Shown one piece after another: positions 37,719-51,134 of a stretch of 64,000 nt of DNA (position 1 is the stretch's first letter; every line of letters starts with the position of its first letter). The translations under genes and the position numbers were made by a program. This DNA comes from Liolophura sinensis. Its lineage: Eukaryota; Mollusca; Polyplacophora; Chitonida; Chitonidae. The stretch is taken from the NCBI RefSeq assembly GCF_032854445.1, contig NC_088299.1, forward strand, positions 659,001 to 723,000, read 5' to 3'. The notes beneath the pieces were generated by a model. That model did no database searches, was not told the DNA's origin, and saw nothing but the letters and a program-made list of their open reading frames with translations.

Positions 37719-40012
37719 AGGTTTATATCCTTATAAGGCGGCCGTCTGGTTTATATCCTTGTATGGCGGCCGTCTGGTTTATATCCTTGTATGGCGGCCG
37801 TCTGGTTTATATCTTTATAAGGCGGCCGTCAGGTTTATATCCTTGTATGGCGGCCGTTAGGTTTATATCCTTATAAGGCGGCCGTCTGGTTTATATCCTT
37901 GTATGGCGGCCGTTAGGTTTATATCCTTGTATGGCGGCCGTCTGGTTTATATTCTTGTATGGCGGCCGTCAGGTTTATATCCTTGTATGGCGGCCGTCTG
38001 GTTTATATCCTTGTATGGCGGCCGTTAGGTTTATATCCTTGTATGGCGGCCGTCTGGTTTATATCCTTGTATGGCGGCCGTTAGGTTTATATCCTTGTAT
38101 GGCGGCCGTCTGGTTTATATCCTTGTATGGCGGCCGTTAGGTTTATATCCTTGTATGGCGGCCGTCTGGTTTATATCCTTGTATGGCGGCCGTCTGGTTT
38201 ATATCCTTGTATGGCGGCCGTTAGGTTTATATCCTTGTATGGCGGCCGTCAGGTTTATATCCTTGTATGGCGGCCGTTAGGTTTATATCCTTGTATGGCG
38301 GCCGTTAGGTTTATATCCTTGTATGGCGGCCGTCTGGTTTATATTCTTGTATGGCGGCCGTCAGGTTTATATCCTTGTATGGCGGCCGTCAGGTTTATAT
38401 CCTTGTATGGCGGCCGTTAGGTTTATATCCTTGTATGGCGGCCGTCAGGTTTATATTCTTGTATGGCGGCCGTCAGGTTTATATCCTTGTATGGTGGCCG
38501 TCTGGTTTATATCCTTGTATGGCGGCCGTCAGGTTTATATCCTTGTATGGCGGCCGTTAGGTTTATATCCTTGTATGGCGGCCGTCAGGTTTATATCCTT
38601 GTATGGCGGCCGTCTGGTTTATATCCTTGTATGGCGGCCGTCAGGTTTATATCCTTGTATGGCGGCCGTTAGGTTTATATCCTTGTATGGCGGCCGTCAG
38701 GTTTATATCCTTGTATGGCGGCCGTCTGGTTTATATCCTTGTATGGCGGCCGTCAGGTTTATATCCTTGTATGGCGGCCGTTAGGTTTATATCCTTGTAT
38801 GGCGGCCGTCAGGTTTATATCCTTGTATGGCGGCCGTCAGGTTTATATCCTTGTATGGCGGCCGTTAGGTTTATATCTTTATAAGGCGGCCGTCAGGTTT
38901 ATATCCTTGTATGGCGGCCGTTAGGTTTATATCTTTATAAGGCGGCCGTCAGGTTTATATCCTTGTATGGCGGCCGTCAGGTTTATATCCTTATAAGGCG
39001 GCCGTCAGGTTTATATCCTTGTATGGCGGCCGTCAGGTTTATATCCTTGTATGGCGGCCGTCTGGTTTATATCCTTGTATGGCGGCCGTCTGGTTTATAT
39101 CCTTGTATGGCGGCCGTTAGGTTTATATCCTTGTATGGCGGCCGTCAGGTTTATATCCTTGTATGGCGGCCGTCTGGTTTATATCCTTGTATGGCGGCCG
39201 TCAGGTTTATATCCTTGTATGGCGGCCGTTAGGTTTATATCCTTGTATGGCGGCCGTCAGGTTTATATCCTTGTATGGCGGCCGTCAGGTTTATATCCTT
39301 GTATGGCGGCCGTTAGGTTTATATCTTTATAAGGCGGCCGTCAGGTTTATATCCTTGTATGGCGGCCGTCAGGTTTATATCCTTGTATGGCGGCCGTTAG
39401 GTTTATATCTTTATAAGGCGGCCGTCAGGTTTATATCCTTGTATGGCGGCCGTTAGGTTTATATCTTTATAAGGCGGCCGTCAGGTTTATATCCTTGTAT
39501 GGCGGCCGTTAGGTTTATATCTTTATAAGGCGGCCGTCAGGTTTATATCCTTATAAGGCGGCCGTCTGGTTTATATGCTTGTATGGCGGCCGTCAGGTTT
39601 ATATCCTTGTATGGCGGCCGTTAGGTTTATATCTTTATAAGGCGGCCGTCAGGTTTATATCCTTGTATGGCGGCCGTTAGGTTTATATCTTTATAATGCG
39701 GCCGTCAGGTTTATATCCTTGTATGGTCGCCCTCAGGTTTATGTCCCTGTTTTGGGGGCCGTTAGGTTTATGTCCTTGTTTGGGGGGCCGTTAGGTTTAT
39801 ATCTTTATATGGCGGCAGTCAGGTTTATATCTTTATAAGGCGGCCGTCATGTTTATATCATTGTAAGGCGGCCGTTAGATTTACATCTTTATAAGGCGTT
39901 CGTCAGGTTTATATCCTTATATGGCGGCCCTTGGGTTTATATTCTTGTATGGCGGCCCTCAGGTTTATATCCTTGTATTGTGCTCGTCAGGTTTATATCT
40001 TTATATGGCGCG
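37719..40012. repeat. 28-bp CpG-rich tandem array, about 82 copies
   Basis: The unit reads ggtttatatccttgtatggc followed by ggccgtca. Spacing of gtttatatcc is exactly 28 bp. Three variants recur at the junction (gtctgg, gtcagg, gttagg), along with two in the middle (ccttgtatgg, ctttataagg). Nearly every unit holds CGGCCG. Runs of four units (112 bp) are repeated, and the segment starting near 38715 is copied again about 448 bp later (16 units). Units decay from about 39720 to the end. Open frames such as MAAVRFISLYGGRQVYILVW arise because three units equal 84 bases. Confidence 0.96.
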
Positions 40013-41055
40013 CGTCGGCGCTGATTTAAGCATTTGTCTTGATAACAATTTTACTTTCTACGCCTGGCCTTTGCAGGTAAAGATAAACAAGAACTTCGTG
40101 TTAATGGAAATCTTCTCTCTATTTTGTATTATGAGAATATAAATTTTTTTTTAAAAGTTTTAAACGTGAAGTAGGTGTCCGCTACTACCTTGTTATTGTA
40201 AGATGGCAAGCGTATTTAAGCGTACAAATGTACACTCACTATACCCTCCCCATGCTTCACTTAGCGGTGAGCGGTTTTGTCTGCCCGAGGGGTTGTCTTG
40301 ACCTATTTTCCTGTATTGTCGTTCTTTGTCGAGATCAGAAAGAGAAGCGTGAATGCCAGGGTAATCCCCTTTTCACGGCTCGCGGGACTTGTGAGACAGT
40401 GACAGGTCGATTGCCTGTCTCACCTCCCTCTACCCGGAGAGGCCATTATCCAGAGGTTACGTGGACAGAGGTGAGTTGAACTGGGTGTGGGTTACGTCTG
40501 GCCTGGGGAAGCTACGCACTGGGATATGTGTTTGCCATCTCTGTTACACTGTCTGGCGGCTTGCGTGCCTGCATTATTAATGTCTCACTTGGTAATCTGG
40601 TCTATAGCGAAGGGAGACAAACGGTCCTGCTGATGTGAGGATATTATTTATTCTGCAGAGAATATGCCTGTTTGATTGACAGCACTAATATTGATTTTCG
40701 GATAACTTGCATCACGGAAAAGACTACGTAAACGGAACAGAGCCGTTCATTCAGCGTTGGTCTGGTAAGAGTTGTTACTCTCAGGTGGATAAGGATTGGA
40801 CTGCCTGGGTTTGGGAGTGACGGCTAGGTACACAGCATTGATGTGTCTGTTGACTCTACAGCGACTTTCAGAAATAGCTCTACTCGATATCAACAGCATC
40901 ACCAAATAAATCTCTTCTTCAGACGTTTAGAAATGTGAAAACAGAAGAAGAAAAAAAAAACAGTTTGCGGGGTTTCAATTGACGTATGAAGCTTGCTGTT
41001 GTTTTTTTGAAAGGGTCTTCCCTCGATTGAATTATCGTCTCTTGACTTTTAAGGG
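40013..41055. other. Spacer, no gene recognised
   Basis: Contains an 83-codon frame at 40228-40479 whose end overlaps a donor-like gaggtgagt; no family resemblance. Otherwise nothing supportable. Confidence 0.45.
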
Positions 41056-41057
41056 TA

Positions 41058-42085
41058 CCATTCCCTGGCCCCACAATAGCCCTGTCCAAAACAGCTCTGG
41101 CACTGTGTCCTGAATCCACAATAGCCCTGTCCACAACAGCTCTGGTACCGTTTCCTGGCTCCACAATAGTCCTGTCCACAACAGCTCTAGTACCGTGTCC
41201 TGAATCCACAATAGCCCTGTCCGAAACAGCTCTGGTGCCATTTCCTGACTCCGCAATAGCCCTATCCAAAACAGCACTGGTGCCGTTTCCTGAATCCACA
41301 ATAGCCCTGTCCACAACAGCTCTAGTACCGTGTCCTGAATCCACAATAGCCCTGTCCAAAACAGCACTGGTGCCGTTTCCTGACTCCACAATAGCCCTGT
41401 CCGAAACAGCACTGATGTCGTTTCCTGACTCCACAATAGCCCTGTCCACAACAGCTCTAGTACCGTGTCCTGACTCCACAATAGCCCTGTCCACAACAGC
41501 CCTGGTACCGTTTCCTGGCTCCGCAATAGCCCTATCCAAAACAGCTCTAGTACCGTGTCCTGAATCCACAATATCCCTGTCCAAAACAGCACTGGTTCCG
41601 TTTCCTGACTACACAATAGCCCTGTCCGAAACAGCTCTGGTGCCATTTCCTGACTCCGCAATAGCCCTATCCAAAACAGCACTGGTGCCGTTTCCTGAAT
41701 CCACAATAGCCCTGTCAAAAACTGCTCTGATACTGTGTCCTGAATCCACAATAGCCCTGTCCACAACAGCTCTAGTACCGTGTCCTGAATCCACAATAGC
41801 CCTGTCCGAAACAGCACTGGTGTCGTTTCCTGACTCCACAATAGCCCTGTCCAAAACAGCTCTAGTACCGTGTCCTGAATCCACAATAGCCACGTTTCCC
41901 AGCCTTACAAACCTTGTCTAAAACAGCCATTACATGGTACCGTTTCCAGGTCCCACAAACCTTGCTCAAACAGCTCACAACAACAAGTTTGTCTAAAACA
42001 GCCCTGGTACCGTTTTCTAACACAACAATAGCCCTGCCCAAAACAGTCCTCGTACTGTGTCTTGGCTCCACAACAACCCTCTGAA
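41058..42085. repeat. 45-bp tandem array, about 18 good and 4 degenerate units
   Basis: The unit reads ccacaatagccctgtccaaa, then acagctctggtaccgtttcc, then tgact. Successive ccacaatagc words are 45 bp apart (41071, 41116). Being 15 codons long, it keeps frames open: ALSKTALVPFPESTI on plus and VDRAIVDSGHGTRAV on minus. After 41890 the units become irregular. No flanking exon or signal peptide supports a gene. Confidence 0.93.
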
Positions 42086-43920
42086 AACTGCAAACGAATT
42101 TCCAATATCCACTACACAACAAAGAACAAGAAGAACGCAAACACAGATTTTTTCGTCACACCAATAAACACTTTACAAACAATTTCGCTTGTCATTCTGT
42201 CTCACTAAAGGCAGCCATGGAAACGACTGGTGCGATACTGTTTCAGTACATGGTTGGAATGTTTGTTTCAAAAGTAGTGCAGAAAGTCACAAGTCTCGCT
42301 CGCTAGTGCTTACCGGAAGAGATCAGCGGACTGGAGAGGCTGATCTGGACGAAGCTATTGTTGGCGTAAGAAAACATAGCTCTTAGAACCGATAGGCAAC
42401 AGATTCAACAGGTTGACATTTAGAAAGCGTAAGAATAAATATCAAATTACCGCTGTCAAGTGTTGTGTATGGGGTGATTTGCCAGAGACATGGCTATAGT
42501 AGGTCAAAATCTGTTAGCTGAGGTGGAGTGCCATTTATATACCTGGCCGTCTAGACGGGAAGCCACCGTCCGTGACATGCCAGACTTACTTCTTTTCGTG
42601 CCACTCTCGCTCTGGATTAATAATCCATAGACCATCGTAAAATGTTTCATCCAATTATCCAGTCTGCGTTTGCTTCTGCTAGATCAAAGGGGAGGTCAAA
42701 TTGATGGAGAAAACCAAAGATTATTTGAGCAGCTCAATGTCATACCCAGCGCCTGGATTTCATGACATGTTAGAGTGTGGGGGCAAACGAGTACATTGCT
42801 CCACATGTATTCCAGATCTCTGTATGTTCAGTTATTCTGGATAACGAACTTTCAGTCAGACCGAGGTCCTAAAACGGCAAACGCTCTTCTATGCACTTAT
42901 GGAAGTCAGATTGCTTTAAATAACTAGTCTGTTATAATGAAGAGATCAACACGACGGGTTCTTTTACAGTTAATAAAGCTTTTGTACCATTTATGTGGAG
43001 TGCCTATGGAAATGATCTCCGTTCCATCGGAACAAGAGCACCAGGACAGCTCAGGAAGGTCAGTAGAACGAACATTCATCTACGCATCTACGACAGCCAC
43101 AAATCATACAAACATGTAATCTGTGATGCATGTATTACCAATTCAGTAGCTAATTCAGTAGCTTGTTTAAACCTCCATTTAGAATTAAGTATGCGCTGTG
43201 CAATTTATTTCTTCGTTTATTTACCTGATTTTGTGTTGAACGTTGTGTTCGAGAGGTTTTCCCTTATATCACAGGCCATAAAGCTACATATGTAGGCCTA
43301 CTGTACATATTTAGAAAGACAAGATCGAAAACAAAGTTTCACCGATTTTAGAAATTTCTCGGGTGGTTTTACTCTCATCTGTACTTCCTTGTGTCCTGTG
43401 AGTCTCACTCCATCAGTAGTTTGTCGGAAATATCCACAACACGAACATAATACATCAAAACGTCAGCACGTGGATTAGTGCTTGATCTGGACACAGCGCC
43501 ATTGTTTTCTGAGTGTTCCATCCCATAATACCACTTACATCATGTTTTGTGAATAACTGACGTCATCAAACTCCTTTTATGGAAGGATAACATCTGGCGC
43601 AAAATGTCACGGCTCGTGATTTGGTGCCATTTACAAATATTTACGTTTGATGCGAAGACTGAATAAATGACATAAAATATGACGGGGCAGTGTTTTACGT
43701 GGACACTGCTACATTATTGTTTTTCGTGAAAATTTATGCATGTATATGACAGATAAACAGAGATTGGAATGTTTTAATCCATATCTTTGTTACACTAATC
43801 TTAATTATCGTTATGTAATTTGTATATATTCGCTAATTAATAAAAATTATTTTCAGCTTTTAAGTGTTGTGTTTCTGATCCCCTTTAAAATATGTATCTA
43901 TGGGAAAATGATTTATTTGT
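42086..43920. other. Spacer, no gene recognised
   Basis: No recognisable gene. Frames 42189-42386 and 42993-43295 match no family I know. Confidence 0.5.
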
Positions 43921-43990
43921 CTTGTTGTTATACGCCATACTCCAGAATATTTCACTTTTATGAAGGCCGCCAATAATAATAATAATGATA
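43921..43990 (-). mobile_element. SINE tail fragment ending in (aat)n
   Basis: Reads ttgttgttatacgccatact, ccagaatatttcactttta and tgaaggccgcc, then a short (aat)n run. It is a small piece of the main SINE in reverse. Confidence 0.6.
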
Positions 43991-44410
43991 AAATGCAATT
44001 TTAAATGCAGTTATGTGGAATTGTCAGATTCTGCCTAAAAACGCTGTTCTCATTTACTTGTTTTCATGTTTTTGTCTTTTTGGAAATTGTGGTTGAAAAA
44101 ATGCCATTCGAAGAATAACTGAATAAATCTTCCCCGTCTTTTTTCTTTCTTTCTGCGATCGTCTTTACCGCAAACGTCTTCCCGGTACCTGCTTGACCAA
44201 AACTTTTTGTGGTTTTTCGTGGCTAGTTTATTGCTTTCAGTTGTAAAGGATTCATTACAAAAAAATTCTTTTACACGACTGACCAATCCTTGGCGAACAA
44301 AGTTCACGGGCCATATGAGCCCGATGACCTCTAGGCCATTCATTCACAAAACATGACGTAAGCGATATTATGGGATGGAACAGCCAGAAAACAATGGCGC
44401 TCTGTCCAGA

Positions 44411-44418
44411 TTTTTATT

Positions 44419-44449
<31 letters not shown>

Positions 44450-44450
44450 T
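44411..44450. repeat. (ttta)n microsatellite
   Basis: About ten tandem copies of the tetranucleotide with one or two imperfections. Confidence 0.95.
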
Positions 44451-47203
44451 CTTATTCACTCTTGGCACGCGAGGTTATTAGCTTAAAAGGAATAAGATGG
44501 CAGAAGGAAGAAAAACGATGATACATCTGGATAATCAAATGTATTGGGACATTCCTTGAACAATAAATTTTCGTAAATCGCTTATTTTTTCCTGTTAATG
44601 GATTTAAAAATGTTTTTTTTACTTTATAAATACTTGGTTTTAGCCAAACGTGTTTTGGGGTAATATGTAATCTTATTTGTTTTGACTTTAAACATTCCAC
44701 TAGGCAATGGCACATCTACATGTCAAACGCTAATCTATGTGCCGATGTTGCGATGAATTATACCCATATTGCGGATATTCCCACAAACTATTAGCGGCGT
44801 GAGACCACTCGTCAAAGCGATCGTCCGAAAACAGAGGTACTCTAAAACAAGACATACTGCAGATATTTTTGTTAATGCCCCATCCTCGGAGGCCTCCTCA
44901 AAGACAACTCGGGAGACCGAGCCGTGTAAACAACGTGGATCTGGCTGTCTGAAGGTAATTAATAATCAAGCTGGACATGGCGGTGGTTGTTGGCGGAACA
45001 TGTTACCTGGGAGGACGTCAGCGACTGTCTAGACGCGCCACTAAAAATGTCACATATTATCCGTGCTAATCATAAAGTATTGATCTCTGATCTAAGATCA
45101 ATACAACCTTTATAGCTGGCCAGGCCTTTTCCCGCTGTCTGGAGTGGCACAGCTTCCCCAGGGGAGAGGACGAAGGCTTTTGCTAACTAATTACTGTTAG
45201 CAAACATCATGCCGTATTCGTCCCGGTATCATTTGTTTGAAGGGTTTTATCTGGTAGGCTTCAGAGCAGGTAAAACTTCAAAGCAGACAGAAGATAAATC
45301 AGAACAGTAAGTGACTGCTGCGTTTATGAAGACAAAGGCAGGTTTGGCGATTGCACTTGTTTGCCTCTCGAAGACATCGGATCCATTTGTCCATCAAGCC
45401 TTTTGGTCCCGTGATCAACAAATAAGGGGCAAACCTCACAGCAGCTGTGATATCACTGGTCCCTCGGCTGTGCAGACGTGAACAGCCTTCAGCTATTATC
45501 TTCATTATTTCATACAGAATCGAACGACACATAACAATATCCAAGACAACCGAAACAACACATACGTCTGCACATGTCACTCAATGCTTTTTGCAGTGGT
45601 CTAATGGTCTCAACCCGGCAATTATCGAATAAAACAAAAGCATATTGTGTTTTGGCATGATCGTTGCTTCTTTTGCTGTAGAAATGCAACAACTATCATA
45701 TCATCATAATCTATGATGATCTTTGTTCTTTAAGTTTTTAACAACACACCTTTACACTAAGCACAGAACATTCAATAAAAGTCTTTGTTGTGAATTATAG
45801 TTTTCTCGATACAAACTTTGTCTCCAACAGGACTTAGTTATTGGAAACATTATCACTTTAGGCACTAACCTTTAGTCTGGAATGACACCCAATTGGTATC
45901 GTAAGAATTGTATAGTGACCTAAAATTTAATACACGCTCGAAAAAACTGGCTTTGATGTTAATGGTAAAATGATGAAATGATTCTGTTCGAAATCTAAAA
46001 TGAACACCTTATTTAAATAGAAGATAGGATGTGGACCCTTTTCAGAAATAACTTTTGGATTATGTTTCAACGAGGGGAAAGATTGGCTAACAAATCGTCC
46101 GTCTTAATTACAGCATAAGCACAATATGTTTGGTATGTTGGAGTGTCATTGTACTGAATCTGTGAACAGCGGTATGTTAACATCGTGTGATTCCCCTAAT
46201 ATCAATATCCGCGCTTTGCACCAAGAGTCAAAGTCATTATGGCCGGATAAATTCACTAAAGACCAGCCATTAATCACATACGTATGTCGGAAGCTTGCGC
46301 ATTACACACTGCACAGCGAGTTAGTTAATTAGTGGTATACGATCCACTTAGTTGCCACATGATATGGAGTCTTGTAGTCCTCGGCTGTCCATTCTTAATG
46401 CACAGGCATAAAATAAGCCAGTTGGTAGTCATCATTTTCTAATCATCCGTAGTAAACATGGAAATGCAGTGATTGGTATTTCCAGCCCAATTAGCTTACC
46501 TATAGTGTTTCTGTTAATTAGTTAGATAACTGAGAACTATCTCTTTAAGTTTCTCTAGATCGCGTTGGAGTGAGACTGCCAGTGAAGTCGTCGGCTTTCA
46601 AGAAGAAATGATCTGTAACCAGCATGATGGTCTCCAAACATTTCGCAATATTTTCAACGTTTTATCGCAACTGTTTACTCCAGGTTTTTGTTTGCCGTCA
46701 CTCATGAATTATCTTCATCGCGATATAGATAAAATTAGCGGAAATCTTCAAATAACAGATCATTCTAGTCTGTGCATGTGTCGTTAATTCAAACGTGTTT
46801 TAATGTTACAGCGGACATGTTTCAAGATATCGATAACGCCCCATATTCAAAGATCGGTATAGATTTCACATTTCTGGTGGGAATGCAAAGCTGCGTGTGA
46901 AAGCTAACCCAGCTGTTGAAGTTGATTTTCCCAGGGACAAAGGGACACCACACGCTACCTGACAAAAAGTAAACACTCCCTCTTCACATGAAGCAAGCTC
47001 TTTTGGCTAACCTGATCCTATGATTGAAGAGTAGATGGCTTATTCTGGCAACAGGCTGGCTTTTGGCACAATGATGGACAGATCAGATGTTGTTTGTAAT
47101 AAACACGTCAAGGTCAGACAGAGGCCAGGAGAATGAGGAAGGCACGCGTGCAGAAGCGTGATTGCGCAATGCAGAAATATCGCAAAAGGCTGTAGTCGCT
47201 GAT

Positions 47204-47204
47204 A

Positions 47205-47242
<38 letters not shown>

Positions 47243-47270
47243 TAATCATAATAATAATAATAATAATAAA
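47204..47270. repeat. (ata)n microsatellite
   Basis: About 22 copies of the trinucleotide, interrupted by aac and tca variants. Confidence 0.95.
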
Positions 47271-48244
47271 CATCTTCAATAACGTTTCAACAGAAATTAT
47301 GATTTTAATTGCGCTATACAGCAAATCTATTATGAAGAACAGATCAGTTTACCTCATAATGAAAAATACAGTCGTATAATTAAGTATATCTGAAAACGGC
47401 TCAATACACATGTAGTGTCTAAAAAATAATGAGTTCTCCCTGTGCGCGGATAATGATTACTCCCTGTAACATCCGGTTGTCTAGAAGTCTTGTGTATCTA
47501 AGTGAAATACAGTGTCTAGTCATCTCCATCGGTCAATCGGCTACTAGCTCATTTGTAATCATCAATCAACACAATAACAACACTATAACATGAAAATATG
47601 CCGAAAAAGTCGACTGAACTCTACAAAGTAATATATTTAATTTTTGAATGGTATATTGTGTCTAATACGTAAGGCTATTTACTTGATGGCTAATTTGTTT
47701 AATGCCATACATATAAAATAATGCCTGCACATTTCTTATCTGGCAAATGTGTAGAATCTATCTATATAAAAAGAACTCTTTTCATTATTGTTTCTATACT
47801 ATTTGTTAAGATATCCCATATCCTAAGTAGAGCTAAAATCCACTAAACTTTTACTGTTGGCATTTCCGAAAACGCATGTTTATGATGGCACTGGATATGA
47901 AGCCATCTTCTGCTGCTTACCGTTATGCGCTGTGTCTGTATATAAGTGTCATATTTTGTTCTTGGAAGGTTTGACGGTGATGAATTTTGAAGGGTTAGGA
48001 ATTTAATAAATAAATACACCTATTCAAAAACATTTGTATCTGCATGATTCAAAATTAAAACCAACTTTGAACAAAAACTGATAAAAGTTATATAGGAAGC
48101 CCCAAAAAGGTGTATTTATTCATTTATTTCCGATTACAAGAAGCAGAAATAAATTTAGATTGTTTGTATAGCATTTAAATTCTAGTCTTCTAAACATTTG
48201 TCTAGTCTTCTATATGCACAGAGTGTGCATATAGATAACAGGTG

Positions 48245-48745
48245 TTTGATAAATTGCATGTCAACACGGGAAGAACTGTGGTCGTTGATAGGTTGAATGA
48301 CACCAAGAGAAGAACTGTGACAAGCGGTTGATAAGTTGAATGACAACATGAAGAACCCTGGCAGGTGGTTGATAAGTTGGATGGCAACACGAACAAAATT
48401 TTGACAGGTGGTTAATAAGTTGGATGGCAACACGAAGAACTGTGACAGATAGTTGATAGGTTGGATGGCAACACGAAGAACTGTGACAGATAGTCGATAA
48501 GTTGGATGGCAATAAGGCAAGAACTGTGACAGATGGCTGATAAGTTAGATGGTAACACGAGAATATGGGTGACAGATGTTTGATAAGTTGGATGACAAAA
48601 CGAAGAATGGTAACAGATGCTTGACAAGTTGGATAATAACATTCAGAATTATAACAGGTGGTTGGTAATTTAACTGTGACAGATGGATGATAAGTTGGAT
48701 GGTAACACGCGGAACTATGACAAGTTGTTGATAAGCTAAAGAACA
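48245..48745. repeat. 41-bp tandem array, about 12 copies
   Basis: The unit contains ggatggcaacacgaagaact followed by gtgacagatagttgataagtt. Spacing of tggatggca at 48421 and 48462 is 41 bp. Flanking units diverge. It shares the words gtgacaga and ggatg with the 36-bp array to its right, so the two may be related. Confidence 0.88.
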
Positions 48746-48824
48746 ACATTTGGATGGGGAGACCCAAGGATTAGTTCAATGGGAGGTGAATTATGTGAGA
48801 GATTTAGATGACAACACGAATATT

Positions 48825-50565
48825 TTGTGATGGATGGAGATGACAGATGGACTATCTGACAGATACAGATGACAACACGTGAATTATATGACAGCTGGAT
48901 GTGGATCACAATAGGTGTATTAAACGACTGCTGGATATGGATGACAACAAGTAGATTACCTGACAGCTGGATGTAGATGACAGCAAATAAATTAAGTGAC
49001 AGCTGGATATGGATGACAACAAGTTGATTACGTGACAGCTGGATATAGATCACAACAAGTCTATTACGTGACAGGTATGTGTAGATGACAGAAGATGGGT
49101 TATGTAACAGCTGGATGTAGATGACAACAGATGGATTACATGACAGCTGGATATGGATAACAGCAGGTGGATTACATGACAGATGGATGTAGACGATGAC
49201 AAATGGATTAAGTGACAGATGGAAATGGATAACAGCAGGTGGATTACGTGACAGCTGGATGCAGATCACAACAGATGAATTACGTGACAGCTGGATATGG
49301 ATAACAGCAGATGGATTACATGACAGATGGATGTAGATGACGACAAATGGATTAAGTGACAGATTGAAATGGATAACAGCAGGTGGATTACGTGACAGCT
49401 GGATGTAGATCACAACAGATGAATTACGTGACAGATTGATTTAGATGACGGCAAATGGATTAAGTGACAGTGGATATGGATGACAAAAAGTGGATAAAGT
49501 GACAGCTAAATGTAGATGACAGCAGGTGGGTTATGTAACAGCTGGATGTAGATGACAGCAAATGGATAACGTGACATCCGGATGTAGATGACAACAGATG
49601 GATTACGTGACAGCCAGATGTAGATCACTACAGACGAATTACGTGACAGCTGGATGTAGATGACAACAAGTGGATTATGTGACAGCTGGATGTAGATTAC
49701 AGCAAGTGGATAACGTGACATCCGGATGTAGATGACAACAGATGGATTACGTGACAGCCAGATGTAGATCACAACAGATGAATTACATGACAGATGGATG
49801 TAGATGACGACAAATGGATTAAGTGACAGATGGAAATGGATGACAACAAGTGGATTATGTGACAGCTAAATGTAGATGACAGCAGGTGGATTATGTGACA
49901 GTTGGATGTAGATCACAACAGATGTATTACGTTACAGCTGGATGTAGATGACAGCAAATTGATTAAGCGACAGATGGAAATGGATGACAAAAACTGAATT
50001 ACGTGACAGTTGGATGTAGATTACAACGTGTGAATTATGTGACAGCTGGATGTAGATGACAACAGGTGGACTATGTGACAGACGCAGATGATAACAGATA
50101 AGCTGTCTGACAGATGGATTTAGATGACAACATTTGGATTCTGTAAGAGGTACAGATGGGCTGTGTTACAGCTGGATGTAGATGATGACAGCTGGATGTA
50201 GATGATGACAGGTGAATTATGTGACAGATGCAGATGATCACAGATGGGATGTGTGACAGCCGGATGTAGATGAAAACATTTGGATTATGTGAAAGATGCA
50301 GATGATAACAGATGGGTTGTGTGACAGATGGATGTAGATGAGAACAGATGAATTATGTGACAGGTGCAGATGATAGCAGATGGGTTGTGTGACAGATGGA
50401 TGTAGATGAGAACAATTGGATTATGTGACAGATGCAGATGATAACAGATGGGTTGTGTGACAGCGGGATGTAGGTGAAGACAGGGGAATTATGTGATAGG
50501 TGCTGATGATAACAGATGGGTTGTGTGACAGCTGGATGTAGGTGAAGACAGGTGGATTATGTGGC
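48825..50565. repeat. 36-bp tandem array becoming 68-bp dimers
   Basis: The unit contains gtgacagctggatgtagatg, then acaacagatggattac. Spacing of ggatgtagat at 49688 and 49724 is 36 bp. From about 50090 rightward the array changes to a two-unit repeat: gggttgtgtg occurs at 50314, 50382, 50450 and 50518, exactly 68 bp apart. Minus-strand open frames such as VIYIQLSRNPPAVIHI are a by-product of the 12-codon unit. Confidence 0.92.
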
Positions 50566-50836
50566 AGATGCAGATAGCAACATGTAGCTTTATAAAACTA
50601 AATGGGACGAATGCTGAAGGGCGGATCTGTTACAGATGCGGATACGTTAGATAACAGCAGATGGATTTGTGTTATGTGCTGATAAGTTCAGTGACAAAGG
50701 GTGAATTGGTGTAAACATTACTAGGGTGACAAGATGTGGATTTGTGAGAGGTGTAGAAGGGTTGGAAGACACTAGATGGATGTGCTACTCATGATGCCAT
50801 GAAGACCATACACCATGATCTTTGCGTTTATGTAAT
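50566..50836. other. Short spacer
   Basis: Edge of the 36-bp array with a few decayed units (ggatttgtgttatgtgctga), then unassigned sequence up to the target duplication of the next SINE. Confidence 0.5.
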
Positions 50837-50850
50837 ATCCAAGTGATCGG

Positions 50851-51134
50851 GGTGTGTGTGGGGTGTGGGGGTGTGGGGGTGTGGGGGGGGGGACAGTTGG
50901 TTAGCCCGCTAGCGCACCGTAATGACCTATTAGCCTCTCACCCATGCGAGTTCAAGTCCAGCTCATGCTGCCTTCCTCTGCGGCCGTACGTGGGAAGGTC
51001 TGTCAAGAACCTGCGGATGGTCGTGCGTTTCCCTCGGGCTCTGCCCGGTTTCCACCCACCACAATGCTGGCAGCCGTCGTGGAAGTGAAATATTTTTGAG
51101 TAAGGCGTAAAACACCAAACAAATAAATAAATAA
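50851..51134 (+). mobile_element. SINE copy 7, with G-rich expanded head
   Basis: The normal head start is replaced by a tract of G runs separated by tgt (50851-50892). After it come acagttggttagcccgctag (A-box side), gcgagttcaagtccagctc (B-box side), the body (gaacctgcggatggtcgtgc, ggctctgcccggtttccac) and the tail (gagtaaggcgtaaaacacc) with (aaat)n. Near-identical 14-bp repeats, atccaagtgatcgg at 50837-50850 and atccaagtgttcgg at 51135-51148, flank it. The G-rich tract therefore lies inside the insertion. Confidence 0.92.

Larger units (their letters stand above)
43991..48240. other. Long spacer with two microsatellites, no gene recognised
   Basis: About 4.2 kb of AT-rich sequence. It holds a (ttta)n tract and an (ata)n tract listed separately. 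Open frames at 44050-44343, 44769-45032 and 45299-45580 show no recognisable domain. Confidence 0.5.

Noticed and set aside
37931-39456. Many similar open frames (MAAVRFISLYGGR...) that could look like a gene family
   Set aside because: They are three-unit phase effects of the 28-bp satellite; starts repeat at multiples of 28 bp.
40228-40479. 83-codon frame ending at a splice-donor-like gaggtgagt
   Set aside because: No homology that I recognise, no acceptor or partner exon; donor-like sequences are common by chance.
48182-49772. Minus-strand frames with hydrophobic repeats (VIYIQLSRNP) resembling membrane proteins
   Set aside because: By-product of the 36-bp and 41-bp arrays; no signal, start context or flanking exon.
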